The notes under the pieces are model-generated. The model did no database searches. It saw only the letters and a program-made list of their open reading frames with translations, and was not told where the DNA came from. Positions 46,882 through 55,294 of a stretch of DNA of 64,000 nt are shown in pieces. Source of the stretch: Bacillus sp. MUM 116 (lineage in GTDB: Bacteria; Bacillota; Bacilli; Bacillales; Cytobacillaceae). Location of the stretch: positions 19,496-83,495 of the forward strand of contig NZ_MLYR01000003.1 of assembly GCF_001866655.1 (NCBI RefSeq). Reading direction: 5' to 3'. The first letter of the stretch is position 1. Each line of letters starts with the position of its first letter. Both the position numbers and the translations under genes were made by a program.

Positions 46882-46930
46882 AAAAAAAGCATCAACGGAT
46901 ATGTTTTTTCTTATTCCGATGATGCTTTCT
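46882..46930. terminator. Bidirectional terminator, ypzI / hydroxyacid dehydrogenase
   Basis: AAAAAAAGCATCAACGGATA pairs with TATTCCGATGATGCTTT (interior mismatches) around a T-rich loop. It lies between convergent ypzI and the dehydrogenase gene at 46970 and marks the left edge of the accessory region. Confidence 0.7.
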
Positions 46931-46969
46931 ATTTTTTATTACTATTGAATTTCTATACTCTGTAATCTC

Positions 46970-47965
46970 CTACATTATTAATTTGTTTAATGCTTCTTTG
47001 TTTAAAACTTTAACTAAGGGCCTTCCGGCTACACCATCAATAATATTTTGGCATGTCTTATTTTTCAATTCGTTAAGAGCATCATCCGAAACATATCCGG
47101 AGTGCGGAGTGACATAAACCTCATCTAGACTAAGCAACGGATCGTTTGGGTCAGGGGGTTCATTTAAGAGTACATCTAAGCCTGCCCCGGCAATATGTCC
47201 TTCAACAATGGCTTGATACAAGTCCTCTTCATTAATTAGCCCTCCACGGCTGGTGTTTACAATTAAAGATCCCTTAGGCATCATTTTTAATTGTTCATAC
47301 CCAATGATATTTCGATTTTCCGGCCTCAAGGGTATGTGCAGACTTAGAATCGTGGATTGCCTTAACAAATCGTTAAACTCAACTGCTTCCACTGAGTATT
47401 TTGAAAATACTTCTTTAGGTGCACTAGGGGCATAGGCAATGAGGCGAACGCCAAACGGTTTAAGTTTTTCAGCAACCCTGCGTGCAATTTTTCCAAACCC
47501 AACAAACCCTACTGTATTTGAACTAAAGCGTTGAATCGGAAGGGTGTCCATTGGATCCCATTTTCCTTCTTTTACTTGTCTATTATAAGCTGGGAAACGT
47601 CGTGTAATAGTTAACATGTGGGCTATCGTCTGATCCGAAACCTCTTCTGAGCAAAATTCGGGCACATGGGTGACTTTTATCCCTTTACTTGCGGCTGCAT
47701 CCAAATCAATTGTGTTATATCCAACTGATGAGGCTGTAATTACACGACAAGAATCCAACTTTTCAATTAAATCTTCATAACATGGAAACCCTACTTGGAC
47801 GATAACACCATCCGCGTACGGGGCATAAATTGGCCATTCCGCATCCAAAGTTTCGAACCGGGTCACCTTTACATCAAAGCCATTTTGTTCAAGGATTGCT
47901 TTCTCTACACTGTGATCAATCCACTCATCATCAAGTATCCAAGCCAAAAGTTTCCCATTTTTCAA
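46970..47965 (-). CDS. D-isomer-specific 2-hydroxyacid dehydrogenase, CtBP-like (paralogue 1)
   Basis: 331 residues. It should reduce a 2-oxo acid to a D-2-hydroxy acid (or the reverse) with NAD(P)H. The Rossmann motif is VGFVGFGKIARRVAEKL (about 145-160); the catalytic arginine is in IVNTSRGGLINEE, the glutamate in LLNEPPDPND and the histidine in VYVTPHSGYVS. The N-terminal LAWILDDEWIDHSVEK is shared with paralogue 2 at 49480. The TTG at 47965 aligns with that paralogue; a GTG at 47974 is possible. It follows the HisC-like gene by about 15 bases. The true substrate is unknown. Confidence 0.88.
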   Translation of the reverse strand: MKNGKLLAWILDDEWIDHSVEKAILEQNGFDVKVTRFETLDAEWPIYAPYADGVIVQVGFPCYEDLIEKLDSCRVITASSVGYNTIDLDAAASKGIKVTHVPEFCSEEVSDQTIAHMLTITRRFPAYNRQVKEGKWDPMDTLPIQRFSSNTVGFVGFGKIARRVAEKLKPFGVRLIAYAPSAPKEVFSKYSVEAVEFNDLLRQSTILSLHIPLRPENRNIIGYEQLKMMPKGSLIVNTSRGGLINEEDLYQAIVEGHIAGAGLDVLLNEPPDPNDPLLSLDEVYVTPHSGYVSDDALNELKNKTCQNIIDGVAGRPLVKVLNKEALNKLIM

Positions 47966-47980
47966 AATACCCACCGCCTT

Positions 47981-49093
47981 TTATACATGGTTTGGAGTTT
48001 GGCTGCTAATTTCCTGCAGCGCTTTGATAAGTTTTTCATTATTTGCTGTTGAACCAATACTAATCCGAGCAAAAGTAGGGAACCCCCAAGCTGCACATGG
48101 GCGTATGATAAGGCCTTTTTGAAATAGTTCGTTTGCTAGCTTCGAAGTATCCTGTTTCATATCGATAAATAAAAAATTAGTATGTGTTTCTTCAACGCTA
48201 AATCCAAGAGAACGGAATTCGTTTATCATCTTAACCATTTCTTTTCTGTTCTCAGCCAATACCTTTTCGATATATTCCACGTCCTCAAGAGCTGCTATAG
48301 CACCAGCCTCTGCTGCACGGTTACATGCAAACGGTTCACGTACCATTTGCAGGGGTCGAATCAACTCACCCTTTGCTATTGCATATCCGACTCTCATCCC
48401 AGCTAAACCAAATAATTTCGAAAAAGTACGGATTGTAATGACTGGATATCCTTCCCGGATATACTCTACACCAGTTGAATAATTTGGTATAGAAATAAAT
48501 TCACCATATGCCTCATCTAAAACAGCAATTACATGTTTTGGCAAGTGACTGAAGAAAGTTTTAAGTTCCTTTTCATCTACAATCGTTCCCGTCGGATTAT
48601 TTGGGTTGCAAATAATGACCAGCTTTGTTTTCTCATTAATTGCGTCCAAAATCGCTTCAAGATCAAACTTATGATCCAGCGTGGTCGGAATCTCTACTGG
48701 AATTCCCCCAACAAGCAAAGTGTTTTTATTATATTCCGAAAACGTAGGTGTACAATAAACTACTTCTTCCCCCTGATTAACATAGGAGGCAATCACTAAA
48801 TTAATAATATTGTCTGCTCCATTTGCGATTACATAATTTTCCGGATCCATTCCATGCAGTTTTCCAAGTTTGTTGCGAAGCGCAAGGCAAGTCAAGTCCG
48901 GATAATAATGACTTTCAAGAACTGCATTTTGCATCGCTACAATCGCTTTTTGTGAGGGCCCAAGTGGATTTTCATTTGTCGCAAGTCGAATTACTTCCTT
49001 TATTTTTGATTGTTGTTCAGCTTCCATTGCTGCTTGTCCGGATATATACGGATCCAAATTCTTTACACTATCACGCCATAAATTTTCTGACAT
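47981..49093 (-). CDS. HisC-like PLP aminotransferase (paralogue 1)
   Basis: 370 residues. Class I/II fold: LATNENPLGPSQKA, ICNPNNPTGTIV, the PLP lysine in TIRTFSKLFGLAGMRVGYA and RISIGST near the end. It resembles histidinol-phosphate/aromatic aminotransferases, but a housekeeping hisC already exists at 31465, so a different amino donor or acceptor is likely. It pairs with the downstream dehydrogenase, so one product is a 2-oxo acid that the dehydrogenase could reduce. The ATG at 49093 follows AGGAGGG. Confidence 0.88.
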   Translation of the reverse strand: MSENLWRDSVKNLDPYISGQAAMEAEQQSKIKEVIRLATNENPLGPSQKAIVAMQNAVLESHYYPDLTCLALRNKLGKLHGMDPENYVIANGADNIINLVIASYVNQGEEVVYCTPTFSEYNKNTLLVGGIPVEIPTTLDHKFDLEAILDAINEKTKLVIICNPNNPTGTIVDEKELKTFFSHLPKHVIAVLDEAYGEFISIPNYSTGVEYIREGYPVITIRTFSKLFGLAGMRVGYAIAKGELIRPLQMVREPFACNRAAEAGAIAALEDVEYIEKVLAENRKEMVKMINEFRSLGFSVEETHTNFLFIDMKQDTSKLANELFQKGLIIRPCAAWGFPTFARISIGSTANNEKLIKALQEISSQTPNHV

Positions 49094-49436
49094 AGTAAAA
49101 CCCTCCTAAGATAGATAACCATTTTTTAAATTTAAAATTATTAACTAGAGTTTAAAAATTACTATTATAAATAGAGTGTTAAACTCAAACATCATTTTAC
49201 ACAATATTCAGAATTGAACTAAGTCATTTTTTAATTACTACTAAAAAAATACACAATAAAACAAAAATTTAGAGTACTCGTTTGATATGGCTCCATTACT
49301 GCTATGAAGGTAAGGAATTAAACCTTTTCCTATAAACACTAGAACAAAGCAAAAAAGTATAATATTTCATTAAAATGCGTGGTTACTGAAAACTTGACTT
49401 TCGGATAACATTAAGAATATTCATAAGTAAAGAAAT
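49094..49436. other. Non-coding gap between the two aminotransferase/dehydrogenase pairs
   Basis: About 340 very AT-rich bases without a gene. Upstream of the HisC-like gene the minus strand has a TATAAT flanked by GAGTTTAA and TTAAACTC arms (49145-49183), a plausible promoter-operator for a pathway regulator. I see nothing else that I can name. Confidence 0.4.
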
Positions 49437-49438
49437 AA

Positions 49439-49463
49439 CCAGTCCGTATTAACCGGTCTGGCC
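49439..49463 (-). terminator. Weak terminator after the second dehydrogenase
   Basis: On the minus strand CCAGACCG pairs with CGGACTGG (one A-A mismatch) around GTTAATA and TTATTTCTTT follows. It separates the second pair's transcript from the first pair. Confidence 0.5.
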
Positions 49464-49479
49464 ATTTTAAAATAATCTA

Positions 49480-50466
49480 TTAAATTTTTATTTTCTTCAG
49501 ATTCAATGCATATGGTAAATCGTTTCCTAAAACTCCATCAATCGCTGCCTGGGTTGTTCTGGTTCTTAGCTCTGTGATCGACTCCTCAGAGAAATAAGAT
49601 GAATGCGGTGTAATTAAGCACTCCTCCATTGTTAACAGTGAATAATCTGATGCAGGAGGTTCTTGCTCCAGCACATCCAGACCTGCTCCGGCAATATGAC
49701 CTTCTTCTATGGTCCTTTGTAAGTCATTTTCATTTAAGACCCCACCGCGGCATGTATTTATAACAAAGGCACCTTTTGGGAGCTTTTTAAGGCGTTCATA
49801 ATTGATTAAATTGCGTGTTTCCGGTGTAAGTGGTACATGAAGACTAATAATATTAGATTGCTCAAGCAGTTCGTCTAACGAAACCGGAATTGCTCCTTGA
49901 TTTCTTATAGATTCTTCCGAAATGTATTCGTCATGTGCTAAAATTTGCACCCCAAATGGCTTTAATTTATCAGCAACCATACGGGCAATACGTCCAAAGC
50001 CAATTAATCCAACAGTTCTTGTACTAAAGCGATGAATTGGCTTGGTATCAAGTGGATCCCATTTTCCTGCTCTTACTTTACGACTATAAGCAGACAACCT
50101 TCGAGTAACCGCAAGAATTAAGGCAACAGTATGATCAGACACCTCTTCCGCACAATAATCTGGAACATGTGAGACAGCAATCCCTTTTTTAGTAGCCGCC
50201 TCCATATCTACATGATTATAGCCCACTCCAGGAATAGAGATGACTTTACATGAATCTAACTTTTCTATAATTTCAGCACTGCATTGAAAACCAACCTGTG
50301 CTACTACACCATCAGCGATTGGGGCATAAATCGGTAAATCTTCCTCAAGTGTTTCAGATCGAGTAACTTTTACCTCAATATTATAATGTTGATACATATT
50401 CTTTTCTAAATGATGATCATTCCATTCATCGTCTAAAATCCAGACTAGAAGTTTTCCTTCTCTCAC
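49480..50466 (-). CDS. D-isomer-specific 2-hydroxyacid dehydrogenase, CtBP-like (paralogue 2)
   Basis: 328 residues. The NAD motif is VGLIGFGRIARMVADKL; catalytic residues are in VINTCRGGVLNEND (arginine), EQEPPASD (glutamate) and LITPHSSYFS (histidine). The shared opening LLVWILDDEWNDHHLEK and the matching motif spacing show close relationship to the gene at 46970. The GTG at 50466 is about nine bases after AAGGAG; a TTG at 50487 would overlap the preceding gene. It follows the HisC-like gene directly, so both are co-translated. Confidence 0.88.
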   Translation of the reverse strand: MREGKLLVWILDDEWNDHHLEKNMYQHYNIEVKVTRSETLEEDLPIYAPIADGVVAQVGFQCSAEIIEKLDSCKVISIPGVGYNHVDMEAATKKGIAVSHVPDYCAEEVSDHTVALILAVTRRLSAYSRKVRAGKWDPLDTKPIHRFSTRTVGLIGFGRIARMVADKLKPFGVQILAHDEYISEESIRNQGAIPVSLDELLEQSNIISLHVPLTPETRNLINYERLKKLPKGAFVINTCRGGVLNENDLQRTIEEGHIAGAGLDVLEQEPPASDYSLLTMEECLITPHSSYFSEESITELRTRTTQAAIDGVLGNDLPYALNLKKIKI

Positions 50467-50467
50467 T

Positions 50468-51592
50468 CTAATTCTCTCCTTTTGCAACGGTTGCTGTTAG
50501 ATTTTTTCTAAATTTTTTTAATGATCTTATTAACTGTTTATTTTGTTCCGAAGTACCAATAGTAATACGGGCATGTGTTTGCAACCCCCAAGCTATACAT
50601 GGGCGAATGAGAATTCCCTCTTGCATAAGCGCCTCGGAAAGCACCATAACATCTTCTTTCATATCCACGAACAGAAAGTTAGCGTGTGATTCCGTCACAT
50701 CAAACCCCAAAGCTATAAGTTCTTTTGAAAGCTCAATCATCTCACGCTTATTTTCTCGTAAACTTTTATTTATATACTCTTGATCATTAAAAGCAGCTAA
50801 AGCACCTGCATGTGCAATTCGATTAGCAGAAAAGGGTTCCCTTACCGCTCGGATTGGCTCAATATATTCAAAATGTGCAGCAGCATATCCAATTCTAGTA
50901 CCCGCTAATCCGTACAATTTTGAAAATGTACGAACAAAAATAACAGGATATCCTTCCTTTACATAATCGATTCCAATACGATAACTTTCACGATCAATAA
51001 ATTCGACATATGCTTCATCCAACACCACAATCACATGAGGTGGGATTTTTTTAAAAAATAATTGCAATTCATTTTCTCCCAATATCGTACCAGTCGGGTT
51101 ATTGGGATTACAAATAAAAATAAGTTTAGTATTTTCATTTATTGCTGTTAGAATTCCTTCAAGATTATAGGTATGATTTTTAAGCAATGGGACCTCAATA
51201 GGAGTTCCTTCCATTAACAAGGTAATTGTTCTATATGCCGGGAAAGTAGGGGTGCAATAGATAATTTCATCACCAGGGTTAATATAGGCATTACCAATCA
51301 AAGAGATGATATTATCCGCACCGTTTGCAACTAGAAACTGTTCAGGATCAATTTTATAGAAATTTCCTAATTTTTCACGTAGTTCGCTGCATGTTGACTC
51401 AGGATACAATTGGCTATCTTTCGCAGCGATTTGCATAGCTTCTACAGCCTTTGGTGATGGTCCAAAAGGATTTTCATTAGAGGCTAGCCGAATAATTCCA
51501 TCCAATCCCAGTTCCCGCTTTACCTCTTCTATTGCCTTTCCAGGAATATAAGGCTTTAGCTTTGTTACACTTTTTCGCCATTGCTCTTTCAT
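50468..51592 (-). CDS. HisC-like PLP aminotransferase (paralogue 2)
   Basis: 374 residues. LASNENPFGPSPKA, ICNPNNPTGTIL, the PLP lysine in FVRTFSKLYGLAGTRIGYA and RITIGTS are present. It is close to paralogue 1 at 47981 in length and motif wording. The ATG at 51592 shares its A with the regulator's TGA stop (TGATG), so translation is coupled to the regulator. That coupling ties the regulator to this pair. Confidence 0.88.
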   Translation of the reverse strand: MKEQWRKSVTKLKPYIPGKAIEEVKRELGLDGIIRLASNENPFGPSPKAVEAMQIAAKDSQLYPESTCSELREKLGNFYKIDPEQFLVANGADNIISLIGNAYINPGDEIIYCTPTFPAYRTITLLMEGTPIEVPLLKNHTYNLEGILTAINENTKLIFICNPNNPTGTILGENELQLFFKKIPPHVIVVLDEAYVEFIDRESYRIGIDYVKEGYPVIFVRTFSKLYGLAGTRIGYAAAHFEYIEPIRAVREPFSANRIAHAGALAAFNDQEYINKSLRENKREMIELSKELIALGFDVTESHANFLFVDMKEDVMVLSEALMQEGILIRPCIAWGLQTHARITIGTSEQNKQLIRSLKKFRKNLTATVAKGEN

Positions 51593-53259
51593 CAATACAA
51601 CTCCTTCCGTTCAAATAATCCCTCAGTTGAATTTCCAGATGGAACCAAAATAGAATTACGGTATTCACTTGGAGTTTTGCCCACCAATGTTTTAAAAACA
51701 CGGCTAAAGTAGTGAGAATTACTGTATCCAACTTCAAAAGCGATTTGATAAACCGTATAATTTAAATCTTTTAGCAATTCTTTCGCTTTTTCTATTCGCA
51801 AATAAGTAATATATTCAACAAAATTAGTTCCAGTAGCACTTTTAAAAATTCTACTAAAGTATGTAGGACTTAGATGTACATGACTTGAAACCTTTTCCAA
51901 AGTAATTTGTTCTAAATAATGCTGCTCAATATACTCCATAGCCTTTTGGATTGATTTAAGGGTATGATCATTATTTTTGGTTGAAACCTGGTCAATAAAT
52001 CGATGGATCATATCCCTTATCCACTGCTCCATTTGAACTAAATTTTCGATAAAGTTTAAGGAAGATGTATATTCCGAAAGGATAAAATGAATTTCCTTTT
52101 CATTTGCCCCCCCATTGATAGCTGCACGAGCCAGCATAGTTGAAATTTCTGAAAGCTGCAGTTTTAAGACTTCTGGGTCAACATTCTGTAACGAAAACAA
52201 CCGATCTAATAAATTTTTCATATTATCCTTAACAGCTGTATTATCCGCTACCATTAATTTACTTGCTAAGGTTGATACATCCTGATTTGGTAGAAGAACA
52301 AATTCATTTGTAAACGGTTCTACATCATGATGATGGATCACTAAATCCTTTCCTAAAAAGAATTTATGTTTTAAAGCGGTTTGTGCTTCTTGATAACTTA
52401 AATGTAAATTCCTTACATCTTCATAATAGTTTCCAATTCCTATCGTTACGCTGTAACCTGTATTTTCTTTGATATATGTTTTCGCTTCGTCGGAGATTTT
52501 CTTAGCATATTGCTTAAACCCTACATGGTCGTCAAAAAAAGGAAATGAGAGGAGGATTGCAAATTTATCTGCTGCTGTTCCCATAGCCAGGCACTCATCT
52601 AACTTTTTAATGAAGAATTGACGGGTAACCGTGATAATTTCATTGCGAACAAAATCCTGCCACTGTTTACTCTTTTCCTTGTTCCTTAAAAAAAACTCGT
52701 CTATTTGAAGGGATATTGCAGTGTTTGGCATGGTAGATAATCCAACTAATTGACTTTGATCCCAAATTTCTCTAGAGTTTTTAATATTTCCATATAATAA
52801 ATTATAAATAAGACCGAGTCTTACTGAAGACATAATATTATGTGGATCTTCATTTCTTTGTTGCATCATCTGGTCGGAAAGCTGTGCTTCCACCTTGAGT
52901 TCCTGCAACAGGCGATAAACTACTTCCTCATCAAACGGCTTACTTAAGCAATCGAAAACACCATTTTTAAAAAGCGTTCGCATCTCAAGATCATCATATC
53001 GGCTTTTCACCACAACTAAAGGTATTGTAATTTTCTTCTTAGCTAATTGTTGAAGAACGACATCTTTTGCCAGTTTCATCATTTCATCAAGGTCTAAAAG
53101 CACTGCGATGGTACCCAGCTTAAATGATAAATCTTCTTTTAAAAGGGACTTTTTGTCCACTGCTTCTATCAAAAAGCCAAATTTATATTCATTATTTATT
53201 TGATGAAAGAGATTAATCACATGTTTATCATCTGTTGCTAGGAGTATAAGATTTTCCAT
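51592..53259 (-). CDS. YesN-type response regulator with AraC HTH domain
   Basis: 555 residues. A receiver-like domain (about 1-120) keeps the acidic pair (LLATDDKHV), the phosphorylatable aspartate in VLLDLDEM and the lysine in CLSKPF. A central degenerate GGDEF-like region (about 190-310) is followed by a two-HTH AraC domain (about 445-550: LEKVSSHVHLSPTYFSRIFK and VYQIAFEVGYSNSHYFSRVF). YesN proteins normally pair with a YesM kinase, but none is adjacent. The ATG at 53259 follows a weak GAGTGTG; 53277 is an alternative. It is the first gene of the second pair's operon and probably controls the cluster. Confidence 0.88.
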   Translation of the reverse strand: MENLILLATDDKHVINLFHQINNEYKFGFLIEAVDKKSLLKEDLSFKLGTIAVLLDLDEMMKLAKDVVLQQLAKKKITIPLVVVKSRYDDLEMRTLFKNGVFDCLSKPFDEEVVYRLLQELKVEAQLSDQMMQQRNEDPHNIMSSVRLGLIYNLLYGNIKNSREIWDQSQLVGLSTMPNTAISLQIDEFFLRNKEKSKQWQDFVRNEIITVTRQFFIKKLDECLAMGTAADKFAILLSFPFFDDHVGFKQYAKKISDEAKTYIKENTGYSVTIGIGNYYEDVRNLHLSYQEAQTALKHKFFLGKDLVIHHHDVEPFTNEFVLLPNQDVSTLASKLMVADNTAVKDNMKNLLDRLFSLQNVDPEVLKLQLSEISTMLARAAINGGANEKEIHFILSEYTSSLNFIENLVQMEQWIRDMIHRFIDQVSTKNNDHTLKSIQKAMEYIEQHYLEQITLEKVSSHVHLSPTYFSRIFKSATGTNFVEYITYLRIEKAKELLKDLNYTVYQIAFEVGYSNSHYFSRVFKTLVGKTPSEYRNSILVPSGNSTEGLFERKELY

Positions 53260-53282
53260 AGAATCACACTCTTTCATTCAAA

Positions 53283-53450
53283 AGTTTAGATAAAGTGAAA
53301 CTTCAATCAGTGGGGGTTTTTTTCATCCCCCACTGATTGTTAGTTGAACCAATAGGGCTTTTACGGGCAGTTGATCCCCCACTTATGCTACCTGTTTCTA
53401 CTAAGCCTTGGAATGGGGTCTTACTGCCCGTTAATGCGGGATAAAAAAAG
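53283..53450 (-). mobile_element. Structured non-coding remnant, possible IS200/IS605 right end
   Basis: Two strong hairpins: AATCAGTGGGGG (53305-53316) with CCCCCACTGATT (53327-53338), perfect over 12 bp, and ACGGGCAGT (53363-53371) with ACTGCCCGT (53423-53431). There is no ORF. The minus-strand order (GGGCAGTAAGACCCC, AAGGCTTAGTAGAAACAGG, then a terminal hairpin) resembles the non-coding 3' region of TnpB elements that forms the guide scaffold. No tnpA or tnpB coding remnant is adjacent. It lies between the di-iron gene and the regulator. Confidence 0.4.
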
Positions 53451-53516
53451 GAATATTATTATATTTCAAATTTGGTTTATTTTTTTCCTTTATATTTTTT
53501 TATTATTTATTAACCT

Positions 53517-53575
53517 AAAAATTGAGTAGGGTATCGATGGTCCTAAAAAGATCCATGATACCTCACTCAATTTTT
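53517..53575 (-). terminator. Strong terminator after the di-iron gene
   Basis: AAAAATTGAGT and GGTATCGATGG pair with CCATGATACC and ACTCAATTTTT, giving a stem of over 20 bp around TCCTAAAAAGAT. It is 20 bases past the stop of the gene at 53595. It would isolate that gene from the regulator downstream. Confidence 0.85.
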
Positions 53576-53594
53576 CCATCTAAATTATAATATT

Positions 53595-54257
53595 TTAGAC
53601 GGTTTCTTTTGCAGGGTAGATTGTATCATAATAATGAATCATTTCTTCGCGAAGACGACGTGCACCCCAAATTGCGTTTTCTATATGTTCATCTGTAACA
53701 ACATACTTTTCGACAATCATTTCTCCAAGTTTAGCATGGAATTCTTCATCCTTTTTAATTGTTTCATAGCATCTTGCCAAGTCAGGTAAGCCAATCCGCC
53801 GGCAGTTCTCGATTACGATATCATGTGTAGTTGTTGTTGATGTTTCAGAACAGTTCCACACAGCCACTGCACAGGCACGGTCTTTTCCAAGTGCCTCCCA
53901 ATGCAGGTTTTCCCAGCCAAGATGTTGTGCTGGTGGTTCAGTTGGAGCAGTATAACCATGTTTCTCAAGCACTCTACAAATAATCTCATAATGGTGAGCT
54001 TCTTCCCACATATGTTTACACAATGCTGTTACTGTAGTTCTGTCTAATTCCTTCCAATAGTCATTAATTTGTTTTCCGAGGAAGAATACATAAGCGATTT
54101 CCAGCCAAACTCTTTGTTCAATCGCAGTAAAGACTTCTTCCTGTGTTAGATCTTCTCTTGTCCAGAACTTTTCCGCTTTCTCTTGAGCATAGTTCTTAAG
54201 TTCTTCCTTAATAGCCCTAAACTCTGTAAAAAACTCTTCGCGTGTGATTGCTGACAT
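53595..54257 (-). CDS. Probable di-iron (ferritin-like) protein, function unknown
   Basis: 220 residues, soluble and helical. Residues that could bind two irons are spaced as in four-helix di-iron carboxylate proteins: a glutamate in AIEQRVWLEIAYVFF, E-x-x-H in MWEEAHHYEIICRVL and E-x-x-H in KKDEEFHAKLGEMI. The family could be a ferritin-like oxygenase or a haem-oxygenase-fold di-iron oxidase; I cannot name it. The ATG at 54257 follows GGAGGGTTTTAAA; an ATG at 54272 overlaps that site. It is flanked by its own terminator and lies downstream of the ABC importer genes, so it probably acts on the imported substrate. Confidence 0.6.
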   Translation of the reverse strand: MSAITREEFFTEFRAIKEELKNYAQEKAEKFWTREDLTQEEVFTAIEQRVWLEIAYVFFLGKQINDYWKELDRTTVTALCKHMWEEAHHYEIICRVLEKHGYTAPTEPPAQHLGWENLHWEALGKDRACAVAVWNCSETSTTTTHDIVIENCRRIGLPDLARCYETIKKDEEFHAKLGEMIVEKYVVTDEHIENAIWGARRLREEMIHYYDTIYPAKETV

Positions 54258-54440
54258 TTTAAAACCCTCCATTTTTTAAAAAAATTATTCTAACTATTCA
54301 TAATTATATTTTCATTCATTATCTTCCGAAAGTACTCATTCTTATGATATCTTACACTTTTTTAACTTCATCGTAGTAAAAATGTTTTGGATGATTATAC
54401 CTTTGCACTTTTTTAAAGACTACACCGGTTCTTTTAAAAA

Positions 54441-54482
54441 ACAAAAAAATAAAGGAGGGAAACCTTTGTCAAAGCTCCCCCT
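54441..54482 (-). terminator. Candidate terminator after the ABC importer operon
   Basis: On the minus strand GGGGGAGCTTTG pairs with CAAAGGTTTCCCTCC (imperfect) and TTTATTTTTTTG follows, about ten bases past the ATPase stop. If it works, the di-iron gene has a separate promoter; a TATAAT at about 54395 on the minus strand lacks a good -35. Confidence 0.6.
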
Positions 54483-54493
54483 TCTTCCCCAAC

Positions 54494-55288
54494 TTATTTC
54501 ACTTCCATCATTGCCTTTAAGCTCTCCTCACGAATTAATTCTGTTAACTGTTCCTTGTAAGCAAGGAAACGGGAATCCATTTTAATATGATAGGACCGTG
54601 GATGCTCCAGTTCAATTGGAATATCCGCTTTAATTTTACCGGGTCTTGAAGTCATTACGATTACCCTATTAGCTAGATAAATAGATTCTTCCACATCATG
54701 GGTAATAAAAAGGATTGTCTTATGCGATTTCTCCCAAATTTCGAGCAATAATTCTTGCATCAGTGTCCGCGTTTGGTTATCAAGTGCACCAAATGGCTCA
54801 TCAAGCAAAAGAATCTCCGGATCATTTGCTATTGCTCTTGCAATCGCCACACGTTGCTGCATTCCCCCGGAAAGCTGCCGCGGGTAATGTTTCTCGAAGC
54901 CCTTCAACCTAACTAATTCAATATAATTCCTAACAATATCCTTACGCTGTGCTGCACTCAGCTCTTTATGTTTCAAGCCAAACTGAATATTTTCTTCTAC
55001 TGTAAGCCAGGGAAATAGAGAATAGGCTTGAAAAACCATTCCTCTATTTGAGGATGGACCATAAACCTCTTTACCATCAAGATAGACATTTCCCGATGTC
55101 TGCTCCTCAAGACCCGCCACAATCCGAAGCAAAGTAGATTTCCCACAACCCGATGGACCAAGAATAGTAATAAATTCATTAGGCATAATTTTTAGGTTCG
55201 TTGTATTAAGAGCAAGTACTTGTGAATTTTTTTTATTACCGGAGAATATTTTTGTGACATTCTTTATTTCTAGTTTTGCAACCATCAT
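54494..55288 (-). CDS. ABC importer ATPase, sulfonate/nitrate/taurine type
   Basis: 264 residues. Walker A is LGPSGCGKSTLLRIVAGLE, the signature is QLSGGMQQRVAIARA, Walker B is ILLLDEPFGALD and the H-loop FITHDVEES. This matches SsuB/TauB/NrtD ATPases. It powers uptake through the permease at 55295. The ATG follows AAGGTGATGAG. The substrate class is deduced from the family and is uncertain: sulfonates, nitrate, taurine or pyrimidine precursors are all transported by relatives. Confidence 0.92.
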   Translation of the reverse strand: MMVAKLEIKNVTKIFSGNKKNSQVLALNTTNLKIMPNEFITILGPSGCGKSTLLRIVAGLEEQTSGNVYLDGKEVYGPSSNRGMVFQAYSLFPWLTVEENIQFGLKHKELSAAQRKDIVRNYIELVRLKGFEKHYPRQLSGGMQQRVAIARAIANDPEILLLDEPFGALDNQTRTLMQELLLEIWEKSHKTILFITHDVEESIYLANRVIVMTSRPGKIKADIPIELEHPRSYHIKMDSRFLAYKEQLTELIREESLKAMMEVK

Positions 55289-55294
55289 TACTCA

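Noticed and set aside
52900..53259. Receiver domain of the YesN-type regulator as a degenerate pseudo-receiver
   Set aside because: The acidic pair, the central aspartate and the KP lysine are all present.
54273..54440. Sigma-54 or strong sigma-A promoter for the di-iron gene
   Set aside because: A TATAAT is present, but no -35, no GG-N10-GC and no extended -10 could be supported.
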